Assembly (NCBI GenBank): GCA_016212685.1
Contig: JACREW010000045.1
Location: forward strand, 1 to 5,609
Length of the DNA: 5,609 bases
From: Nitrospirota bacterium
Lineage (GTDB): Bacteria; Nitrospirota; Thermodesulfovibrionia; Thermodesulfovibrionales; Dissulfurispiraceae
Direction of reading: 5' to 3'
Every line of letters begins with the position of its first letter. The first letter of the stretch is position 1. Below, piece after piece: positions 1 to 5,119 of this stretch. The notes beneath the pieces are model-generated. The model was given only the letters and a program-made list of their open reading frames with translations, made no database searches and was not told the DNA's origin. The position numbers and the translations under genes are program-made.

Positions 1-2
1 AA

Positions 3-62
3 GCGGAGATTAGGGCTTTTAAAGAGAATCTATTGAGAGTATTAAAGAGGTTGGAAAAATGA
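3..62 (+). CDS. C-terminal end of an unidentified upstream gene (partial)
   Basis: The only frame open from the left edge gives 19 residues (AEIRAFKENLLRVLKRLEK) and stops with TGA at 60-62. The other two forward frames stop at 11-13 and 34-36. The tail is basic and helical. The stop overlaps the next ATG as ATGA, a common arrangement for translational coupling inside an operon. Too little is present to name the gene. A flagellar chaperone such as FliS ahead of a small helical FliT-like protein would fit the layout, but that is a guess. Confidence 0.5.
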   Translation, partial: AEIRAFKENLLRVLKRLEK

Positions 63-286
63 AAGCATTGGTATGTAGAAAGGCGAAAGTTAATAAGACA
101 CTGCTGGCTCTTTTGAACGAGTATCAGGAAGAATGTTTGAATGCAGTGAAACTCATTGAGGGATTAAAGCTGGAGGCTTTAACAGAAGAACAGATGGAAG
201 ATATGCTCGGCGAACTCTCCGCATCTATTACGCATCTCAAAGTTCATTCCGAGCAGATGGAGAAATTGATAGAAGAGGAGCTTTAA
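59..286 (+). CDS. small helical hypothetical protein (75 aa)
   Basis: This is a 75-residue protein that I do not recognise from sequence. It appears to be two amphipathic helices (about residues 8-38 and 42-75) with an acidic C-terminus ending EEEL, no signal peptide, no membrane segment and no metal-binding motif; the two cysteines (C6, C26) are isolated. The ATG at 59 has an AGAGG Shine-Dalgarno at 46-50 with 8-nt spacing, and it overlaps the stop of the preceding gene. The next gene begins within a few bases of its stop, and the AGAGGAG that probably serves that gene lies in its last codons. Size and helical-bundle character resemble small chaperones or export partners such as FliT/FlgN-like proteins. 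That resemblance is structural impression only. Confidence 0.7.
   Translation: MKALVCRKAKVNKTLLALLNEYQEECLNAVKLIEGLKLEALTEEQMEDMLGELSASITHLKVHSEQMEKLIEEEL
276..280 (+). promoter_or_regulatory. Shine-Dalgarno for the solute-binding protein gene
   Basis: AGGAG at 276-280, inside AGAGGAG, lies 8 nt upstream of an in-frame CTG at 289. It decides the proposed start, because there is no in-frame ATG, GTG or TTG between the upstream stop (157-159) and a TTG at 352. Confidence 0.5.
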
Positions 287-288
287 GT

Positions 289-1887
289 CTGGAGTATACG
301 CAAGATCAAAATCGTCGTATCCTTTTTCATCTTTGTGCTATCTTAATAGTTTTGCTTTTTTCCTGTTCTCCTTCTAACCGTCTCGACGGTTATGTTTATT
401 ACAGGCTGAATGCGAACCCCACCACCCTCGATCCTGCGCTTATCACCGATGTGTCCGGGGCGTCCATCGCAGCCAAGCTTTTTAACGGCCTTGTAAAATT
501 AAATGATGACCTCGAAATAGTCCCGGATATAGCCGAAAAATGGGAGGTATCGAAGGACGGCCTGAGATACAGGTTTTATATTAAAAAAGGCGTCAGTTTT
601 ATAAACGGAAGAGAGGTTAAGGCGCAGGATTTCAAATATGCATTTGAGCGAGTTCTGAATCCCAAAACAAAGTCGCCCAACACATGGGTTTTTGACAAGG
701 TCGAGGGAGCAAAAGAATTTCAAAAGAGGATAACGCGGGAAGTTAAAGGATTTAAGGTCATAGACGGTTATACGTTTGAGATTAAGCTCAAAAGGCCGTT
801 TTCCCCGTTTTTAAGCATGCTCACAATGACGCCTGCCTATGTTATTCCGAAAGAAGACATAGATAAAGGCACAGGGCCGTTCATCCTAAAAAAATGGCTT
901 CATAACAGGGAACTGATTCTTGAGAGGAATGAAAAATATTTAGGCGGGAATGTAAAGGTCAAAGGCATAGTTTATAAAATAATTCCGGAAGACCTTACTG
1001 CGGTTACCGAATTCGAACTCGGCAACCTCGATGTTATTTCACTCCCTGCCTCGGCATACTCGAAGTTCAAAAAAGACAAACATTGGAGCAGCCGCATAAT
1101 TTCTATGAAGGGTCTTAATACCTATTATTTAGGAATGAACTCATCGAGGCCTCCTTTTGATAACGCAAACCTCAGAAAGGCTGTCTCGTATGCGATAGAC
1201 AGGAAAAAGATCCTCGAAACGTTTTATGAAAACAGGGGAAGGCCGGCGCAAGGCCCTGTGCCGGATTTGCTCAGAAAGTGGAAGATAAGAGAAAGGGGTC
1301 AAGGGTCAAGGGTCAACGGTCAAGGCGAAAATGAGAATCTTGTTATTAATTATGATTCCCTGAAGGCCAAGGAGATTATCAAACGCGAAGGCATGTCGGG
1401 CATAAAGGCAAAGATGTATGTTACAGCGGATCAGGACGTGGTCGACCTTGCGGAGATTATTCAATCTTACCTTTTATCGGCAGGCATTGCCGTCGATATA
1501 AAGCAGCTTGAATGGAGCGCATACAAGGACGCGATCAACAAGGGAGAGGCGGATATGTTCTGGCTGAGCTGGTGGGCGGATTATCCTGATGCGGAAAATT
1601 TTCTGTTCCCGCTCTTTCATTCCTCAAATTTCGGCTCGGCAGGCAACAGGACGAGATATGCGAACAAGGAAGCGGATTTTCTGATAGAGCAGGGGCAGAA
1701 TGCGCTGAACGAGAAAGACAGGAACCGGTTTTATCGCAAGGCCGAGGAAATAATCATAAAAGAATCTCCGTGGGTCTCTTTTTGGCACCGGACGGATTTT
1801 CTCGTAACCCAGCCGTGGATAAGGGGATATAAGGTTTATCCTATTTACACTATGGATAAGGGCATGGATGTAAGGATAGAAAGGTAA
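289..1887 (+). CDS. ABC transporter family 5 (oligo/dipeptide-type) solute-binding lipoprotein
   Basis: This is an extracytoplasmic solute-binding protein of the SBP_bac_5 (OppA/DppA) family. It should capture a peptide-like ligand and deliver it to the DppB/DppC permeases encoded downstream. The conserved N-lobe is clear (PTTLDPALITD, then LFNGLVKLNDD and WEVSKDGLRYRFYIKKGV), as is the C-lobe block around WWADYPDAENFLFPLFHS. From CTG 289 it is 532 residues, within the usual 500-550. That start gives a lipoprotein signal: NRR, a hydrophobic stretch at residues 11-24, then LFSC with the lipid-bearing Cys at 26. A conventional TTG start at 352 would give 511 residues but remove nearly all of the signal peptide, so I prefer 289. 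Residues about 336-345 (GQGSRVNGQG) are encoded by a tandem 7-bp repeat that lengthens a loop just before the YDSLKAKEII helix. Family assignment is firm; the exact ligand and start codon are not. Confidence 0.9.
   Translation: MEYTQDQNRRILFHLCAILIVLLFSCSPSNRLDGYVYYRLNANPTTLDPALITDVSGASIAAKLFNGLVKLNDDLEIVPDIAEKWEVSKDGLRYRFYIKKGVSFINGREVKAQDFKYAFERVLNPKTKSPNTWVFDKVEGAKEFQKRITREVKGFKVIDGYTFEIKLKRPFSPFLSMLTMTPAYVIPKEDIDKGTGPFILKKWLHNRELILERNEKYLGGNVKVKGIVYKIIPEDLTAVTEFELGNLDVISLPASAYSKFKKDKHWSSRIISMKGLNTYYLGMNSSRPPFDNANLRKAVSYAIDRKKILETFYENRGRPAQGPVPDLLRKWKIRERGQGSRVNGQGENENLVINYDSLKAKEIIKREGMSGIKAKMYVTADQDVVDLAEIIQSYLLSAGIAVDIKQLEWSAYKDAINKGEADMFWLSWWADYPDAENFLFPLFHSSNFGSAGNRTRYANKEADFLIEQGQNALNEKDRNRFYRKAEEIIIKESPWVSFWHRTDFLVTQPWIRGYKVYPIYTMDKGMDVRIER
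1296..1323 (+). repeat. tandem heptamer repeat (GGGTCAA x4) inside the binding-protein gene
   Basis: Four head-to-tail 7-bp units occur: GGGTCAA at 1296-1302, 1303-1309 and 1310-1316, then CGGTCAA at 1317-1323. The array is translated as part of the binding protein, in a Gly/Gln/Arg/Asn-rich loop. A unit of 7 is not a multiple of 3, so gain or loss of one unit would shift the frame. Confidence 0.9.
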
Positions 1888-1913
1888 TCCGAAAATAGTG
1901 TAAAATCCTTCCG

Positions 1914-2741
1914 ATGGCGGCAATGATAATAAAGGCATCAGGGCTTGTCGAGGAGTTCGACAGGCGGAAGCTCGTCGATTCCCTTATGCGGTCTGGGGCG
2001 TCCGAAGACGCGGCGCTTGACATAGCGAAGAAAGTCGAGATACAGATAACGCCTTCCACTCACACGAAACATATCTTTAAAATGGCAAAGAGGCTTTTAA
2101 GGCAGTATAACCATGCCTCGGGCATGAGGTATTCCATAAAGAAGGCTATTGCCGACCTCGGTCCATCAGGCTATCCGTTTGAAAAGTACTTCGGGAAAAT
2201 CCTGAAAAATTACGGTTACTCGGTAGAACTGAACCGTATTGTAGAAGGCTGGTGCGTAAGTCACGAGGTGGATGTCTTTGCCGGTAAGGGCGATGAGCGT
2301 TTTGTCATAGAGTGCAAATATCACAGCAACGGCGGAAAGCCTGCGGATGTTAAGGTCGCGCTTTACGTCCATTCGAGATTTATGGATATAAGAAAGGCAT
2401 TTGAATCCAACGGAGCTAAGGTCGATCAGGGATGGCTTGTAACCAATACCCGCTGCACTTCGGATGCAATAAAATACGCGGAATGCGTAGGACTTAAAAT
2501 AGTAAGCTGGAAATACCCCCATGCAGGCAGCCTCGAAGAGATGATAGAGGCAAAAAGGCTTTATCCCATAACCGTTCTTTCGTCCGTAAAAAGAAATTCC
2601 CTCGAAACCCTTTTCCATAACGATATAATCCTCGTACAGGACATAGCCGATATGGATGAGAGTGTTTTCATTAAGAGGAGCGGCCTCGATGCCCATAACG
2701 TGAGGGCTTTAAAAAGACAGGCCGACGATCTGTGCGGATGA
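1914..2741 (+). CDS. ATP-cone, PD-(D/E)XK (Mrr-like) nuclease and helix-hairpin-helix protein
   Basis: This 275-residue protein shows three segments. Residues about 4-85 resemble an ATP-cone (IIKASGLVEEFDRRKL, ending near YSIKKAIADLGP), the nucleotide-sensing fold of ribonucleotide reductases and NrdR. Residues about 88-200 look like a restriction-endonuclease-like core: helix glutamate E90, D120 in HEVDVF, then E133-C134-K135 giving the D...ExK metal-binding triad, followed by GWLVTNTRCTSDAIKYAE, typical of Mrr-type folds. Residues about 229-275 (IILVQDIADMDESVFIKRSG, then RALKRQADDL) look like a helix-hairpin-helix DNA-binding tail. No signal peptide or membrane segment is seen, so it should be cytoplasmic. 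It sits 26 bp after the binding-protein stop and just before dppB. No Shine-Dalgarno is visible before ATG 1914; ATG 1923 is an alternative. Nucleotide-controlled DNA cleavage or repair is inference; the substrate is unknown. Confidence 0.8.
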   Translation: MAAMIIKASGLVEEFDRRKLVDSLMRSGASEDAALDIAKKVEIQITPSTHTKHIFKMAKRLLRQYNHASGMRYSIKKAIADLGPSGYPFEKYFGKILKNYGYSVELNRIVEGWCVSHEVDVFAGKGDERFVIECKYHSNGGKPADVKVALYVHSRFMDIRKAFESNGAKVDQGWLVTNTRCTSDAIKYAECVGLKIVSWKYPHAGSLEEMIEAKRLYPITVLSSVKRNSLETLFHNDIILVQDIADMDESVFIKRSGLDAHNVRALKRQADDLCG

Positions 2742-2751
2742 ATTTTTTACC

Positions 2752-2756
2752 GGAGG
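2752..2756 (+). promoter_or_regulatory. Shine-Dalgarno GGAGG for dppB
   Basis: A perfect GGAGG at 2752-2756 lies 6 nt upstream of ATT 2763. It supports ATT as the dppB start, because no ATG, GTG or TTG lies in frame between the preceding stop (2739-2741) and GTG 2865. The bases could instead be coding if dppB starts at ATG 2738 through a frameshift. Confidence 0.5.
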
Positions 2757-2762
2757 CCGGAC

Positions 2763-3695
2763 ATTAAGGAATATATTCTAAAAAGGCTACTGCTTCTGAT
2801 CCCTCTTTTATTCGGGATAACGCTGTGCGCGTTTTTTCTTATTAAGGCGCTTCCCGGCGATCCTGTGTTGAGCCTTGCCGGAGAACGAGCCCATCCGGAA
2901 ATCATAGAGAATATAAAAAAGGAGATGGGCATCGATAAAGGCTTTATACGTCAGTATGCGGGATACCTGAAGCTGCTTATGCATGGTAATTTCGGAACGT
3001 CGTATTACACCAACAGGGATGTGCTTAAGGACATTGCCGCGAAATTCCCGAATACGCTCGCACTTGCGTTTGTCGCCACGCTTATAGCCGTTCCAGCGGG
3101 CGTAACTCTCGGCTTTATAGCCGCCTATAGAAAAGACGGTCTTATCGACAAATGCGTGAATGCCGTTTCGCTCGCCGGTCTGAGCATACCCGTATTCTGG
3201 AGCGCGATAATGATAATGCTTCTTTTAAGCCTTAAATTAAAGCTGTTCCCGCCGTCCGGCACCGGCGATATAAGATTTCTCGTATTGCCGGCTTTGGCAT
3301 TGGCCATTCCGGCTGCCGCTACCCTTGCGAGGATTACGAGGACAACTGTTGCCGATATCCTGAAAATGCCTTACATAAACACGGCAAAGGCCAAGGGGCT
3401 TTCATCTCTTAGTATAAGTTCGGTACATGTTTTAAAGAACGCGATTATTCCTATCGTTACCATCATCGGCCTCGATTTCGGCAGTTATCTGAACGGCGCC
3501 GTAGTTACGGAAACTATATTCGGATGGGACGGTCTGGGAAGGTTCACAATGGAGGGGATAATTAAGAGGGATTATCCGGTGATATTAGGATGCATAATTA
3601 CCGGCACCGCGGTTTTCGTGCTTGTAAATCTGATAACCGATATAGCGTATCATTATCTCGATCCGAGGATAAGGCTCCATGCCAAAGACCGTTAA
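2763..3695 (+). CDS. dppB: DppB-type peptide ABC transporter permease
   Basis: This is an inner-membrane permease of the oligo/dipeptide importer family (BPD_transp_1 fold), half of the channel fed by the upstream binding protein. From ATT 2763 it is 310 residues, a normal DppB length. It opens with the family hallmark: IKEYILKRLLLLIP, a first membrane helix, then LPGDP at residues 30-34. The EAA coupling loop that contacts the ATPase is near residues 206-230 (NTAKAKGLSS, then KNAIIPIV), followed by ETIFGWDGLGR (250-260) and a DPR tail. Several strongly hydrophobic segments lie between. The first conventional start, GTG 2865, would delete helix 1 and PGD, so it is probably wrong. The 3' end overlaps dppC by 17 bp. 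Another reading is that the real start is ATG 2738 and the T run at 2743-2748 carries an extra base. The DppB family call is firm; the start is uncertain. Confidence 0.9.
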   Translation: MKEYILKRLLLLIPLLFGITLCAFFLIKALPGDPVLSLAGERAHPEIIENIKKEMGIDKGFIRQYAGYLKLLMHGNFGTSYYTNRDVLKDIAAKFPNTLALAFVATLIAVPAGVTLGFIAAYRKDGLIDKCVNAVSLAGLSIPVFWSAIMIMLLLSLKLKLFPPSGTGDIRFLVLPALALAIPAAATLARITRTTVADILKMPYINTAKAKGLSSLSISSVHVLKNAIIPIVTIIGLDFGSYLNGAVVTETIFGWDGLGRFTMEGIIKRDYPVILGCIITGTAVFVLVNLITDIAYHYLDPRIRLHAKDR

Positions 3696-4533
3696 TAGTT
3701 TAGAGTTTGGAGTTCAGAGTTTCAGAAATAATTTAAAGTTGTTTTTACCCGGCGGTATAATCATACTCTTATTTGCCGTATCCATTATCGCGCCGTTTTT
3801 ATCTATTTATGACCCTAATAAAATAGACCTCGATTCCATAAAAAGACCGCCTGGCATAGATCATCCCTTCGGCACCGACAGCAAAGGCAGGGATATGTTC
3901 GCGAGGGTGGTTTACGGCGCAAAGGCATCCATCGGGGTCGCGGTTGTCGCCGCCTTTGTTTCAGCCTTTATAGGCTTTTTCGTAGGGATTGTTTCCGGGT
4001 ATTTCGGCGGGAGGCTCGATACCGTTTTGATGTCAATAACGGATTTTATCCTCTCTTTCCCTTCTCTACTTTTGGCGATAGCCATTTCAGTGGTTTTGCC
4101 GCCGGGAATATACACGGTTATGATTGCCATATCGGTTGTAAGCTGGACGTCATTTGCGCGGTTGATAAGGGGCCATGTATTGACCGTCAAAGATATGCCC
4201 TTCGTGGATGCCGCGCGCGCGGTCGGATGCGGCAATTTGCGGATACTCCTTTTGCACATCGCGCCGCTTTGTGTTCCTCTCGGCCTTGTGATGATGGGCA
4301 TTAAGATGGGAGGTTTTGTACTTACGGAAGCTACTCTGAGCTTTTTAGGCCTCGGCGCGCAGCCGCCCGCTCCCACATGGGGTTCTATGATAAGCGCAAA
4401 CAGGGCGTATATTCTTACGGAGCCGTGGATGGTAATATTTCCCGGACTGGCGATATTTATAACGGCGTTTTGTTTTAATACGACGGGGGAATCGTTAAAA
4501 GACAGGCAGGAGGCAATGGGCAATAGGCTGTAG
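3679..4533 (+). CDS. dppC: DppC-type peptide ABC transporter permease
   Basis: This is the second channel subunit of the peptide-type importer, 284 residues, a normal DppC length. It has an N-terminal membrane helix (about 24-42), the family block HPFGTDSKGRDMFARVVYGA (62-81), several further membrane segments, the EAA loop near 175-197 (FVDAARAVGCGNLRILLLHI), and SFLGLGAQPPAPTWGSM (221-237). ATG 3679 lies inside the end of dppB (17-bp overlap) with GAGGATAAGG at 3665-3674 as ribosome binding site; the next in-frame start, TTG 3739, would cut into the run-up to helix 1. Both ends are odd. Residues about 6-16 are encoded by a degenerate AGTTTRG heptamer array, and the last nine residues plus stop by a GGCAATR-type array, in place of the usual ALDPR-like ending. 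It probably pairs with the upstream permease. The required ATPases are not in this window. Confidence 0.92.
   Translation: MPKTVNSLEFGVQSFRNNLKLFLPGGIIILLFAVSIIAPFLSIYDPNKIDLDSIKRPPGIDHPFGTDSKGRDMFARVVYGAKASIGVAVVAAFVSAFIGFFVGIVSGYFGGRLDTVLMSITDFILSFPSLLLAIAISVVLPPGIYTVMIAISVVSWTSFARLIRGHVLTVKDMPFVDAARAVGCGNLRILLLHIAPLCVPLGLVMMGIKMGGFVLTEATLSFLGLGAQPPAPTWGSMISANRAYILTEPWMVIFPGLAIFITAFCFNTTGESLKDRQEAMGNRL
3697..3724 (+). repeat. degenerate heptamer repeat (AGTTTRG type) at the dppC 5' end
   Basis: Units are AGTTTAG (3697-3703), AGTTTGG (3704-3710), AGTTCAG (3711-3717) and a diverged AGTTTCA (3718-3724). The array starts one base after the dppB stop and encodes roughly SLEFGVQSF of DppC, ahead of its first membrane helix. 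Confidence 0.75.
4505..4532 (+). repeat. degenerate heptamer repeat (GGCAATR type) at the dppC 3' end
   Basis: Units are GGCAGGA (4505-4511), GGCAATG (4512-4518), GGCAATA (4519-4525) and GGCTGTA (4526-4532). They encode the last residues of DppC, and the TAG stop at 4531-4533 falls at the end of the last unit. The two central units are near identical; the outer two are diverged. Confidence 0.6.
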
Positions 4534-4546
4534 GTTGTTATCCATC

Positions 4547-4948
4547 CTATTTTTCTCTCAGTTTTTCTTCTTCTTCCTGTTCGGTCTTGCACTCTATGCA
4601 CATGGTCGTCACAGGCCGAGCCTCAAGCCTTTTTATATTTATATTTTCGCCGCATATTTCACAGACGCCGTATGAGCCGTTTTCTATTTTTTCCAATGCT
4701 TCGTCTATTTTTTTGAGCAGTTGTCTTTCTCTTCCTTTCAGCCTCAGCATGAAATTTCTGTCTATATCTGCGGACGCCTGATCGCCGAGTTCCGGAAATA
4801 GGGTTTCATCCGGGAGGGTGTTTAACGCTATTCCAGCCTCCGAGAGAAGAAGTTCTTTCTGTTGAAGAAGATTTTTTCTTATCCCCTGAAATCTTTCCTC
4901 TTTCTGCGAGAGGTTTTTATCCGCCTTTGTTTTGCCTTTGCCTTTCAT
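4547..4948 (-). CDS. dksA: DksA/TraR-family RNA polymerase-binding zinc-finger regulator
   Basis: This 133-residue protein is of the DksA family, which enters the RNA polymerase secondary channel and works with ppGpp to retune rRNA and amino-acid promoters. A long coiled-coil hairpin is predicted (about 11-90), with a tip sequence ELGDQA at residues 53-58. The C4 zinc finger is complete: C96-EI-C99, 17 residues, C117-IE-C120, with the family block RLEARPVTTMC between. The tip aspartate and alanine expected of E. coli DksA (D74, A76) are present as D56 and A58; the first acidic position is Glu rather than Asp. The N-terminus is Lys-rich and the C-terminus is Glu-rich. ATG at 4948-4946 has AGAGG 8 nt upstream (complement of 4957-4961). 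The gene is transcribed towards dppC and probably has its own promoter in the divergent region. Confidence 0.93.
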   Translation of the reverse strand: MKGKGKTKADKNLSQKEERFQGIRKNLLQQKELLLSEAGIALNTLPDETLFPELGDQASADIDRNFMLRLKGRERQLLKKIDEALEKIENGSYGVCEICGENINIKRLEARPVTTMCIECKTEQEEEEKLREK

Positions 4949-4990
4949 GTTTTAAGCCTCTGAACGAAAAATTTGTAATTAAGATTAAAT

Positions 4991-5020
4991 ACGATAACAA
5001 AAAATATTGGAGATAGTCAA
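4991..5020 (-). promoter_or_regulatory. candidate sigma-70 promoter for dksA
   Basis: On the minus strand, TTGACT (complement of 5015-5020) is followed after 18 bp by TATCGT (complement of 4991-4996). This would start RNA near 4984, giving a leader of about 36 nt. The -35 is good (5 of 6 bases) and the -10 is weak (4 of 6). The region is AT-rich, so chance matches are easy. Confidence 0.35.
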
Positions 5021-5041
5021 ACAAGGCAAAGCGAAAAATAC

Positions 5042-5070
5042 TTGACATTTGGGCAAGATAGTAATATAAA
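5042..5070 (+). promoter_or_regulatory. sigma-70 promoter for ihfA(-merR)
   Basis: A consensus TTGACA at 5042-5047, a 17-bp spacer and TATAAA at 5065-5070 form a near-perfect housekeeping promoter. The start of transcription should fall near 5077, leaving a leader of about 43 nt before ihfA with GAGGGAG (5111-5117) as ribosome binding site. The A/T-rich tract upstream could act as an UP element. Confidence 0.8.
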
Positions 5071-5119
5071 ATTGATGAAATTCAATAAAGTTCATTTTTT
5101 AGATATTTAAGAGGGAGAC

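Noticed and set aside
1296..1323. Heptamer array as a CRISPR array
   Set aside because: The units are 7 bp, directly adjacent and without spacers.
1624..2059. Overlapping minus-strand open frames opposite the 3' end of the binding-protein gene and the start of the nuclease gene
   Set aside because: They are antisense to well-supported genes, with no ribosome binding site or recognisable protein character.
2166..2696. Minus-strand open frame of 176 codons opposite the nuclease-like gene
   Set aside because: The plus-strand frame carries recognisable motifs; the antisense product has low-complexity aromatic content typical of a shadow frame.
3912..4601. Long minus-strand open frame of 229 codons opposite dppC
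   Set aside because: It lies antisense to a clearly conserved permease, runs into dksA, and its translation has no domain-like pattern.
5075..5100. ATGAA...TTCAT pairing followed by a T run in the ihfA leader, as a possible terminator or attenuator
   Set aside because: The stem is only five A/T-rich pairs with an 11-base loop, too weak to call.
4949..5119. Riboswitch, small RNA or extra small gene in the divergent intergenic region
   Set aside because: Apart from the promoters and ribosome binding sites, the region is plain AT-rich sequence with no strong stem structure or supported reading frame.
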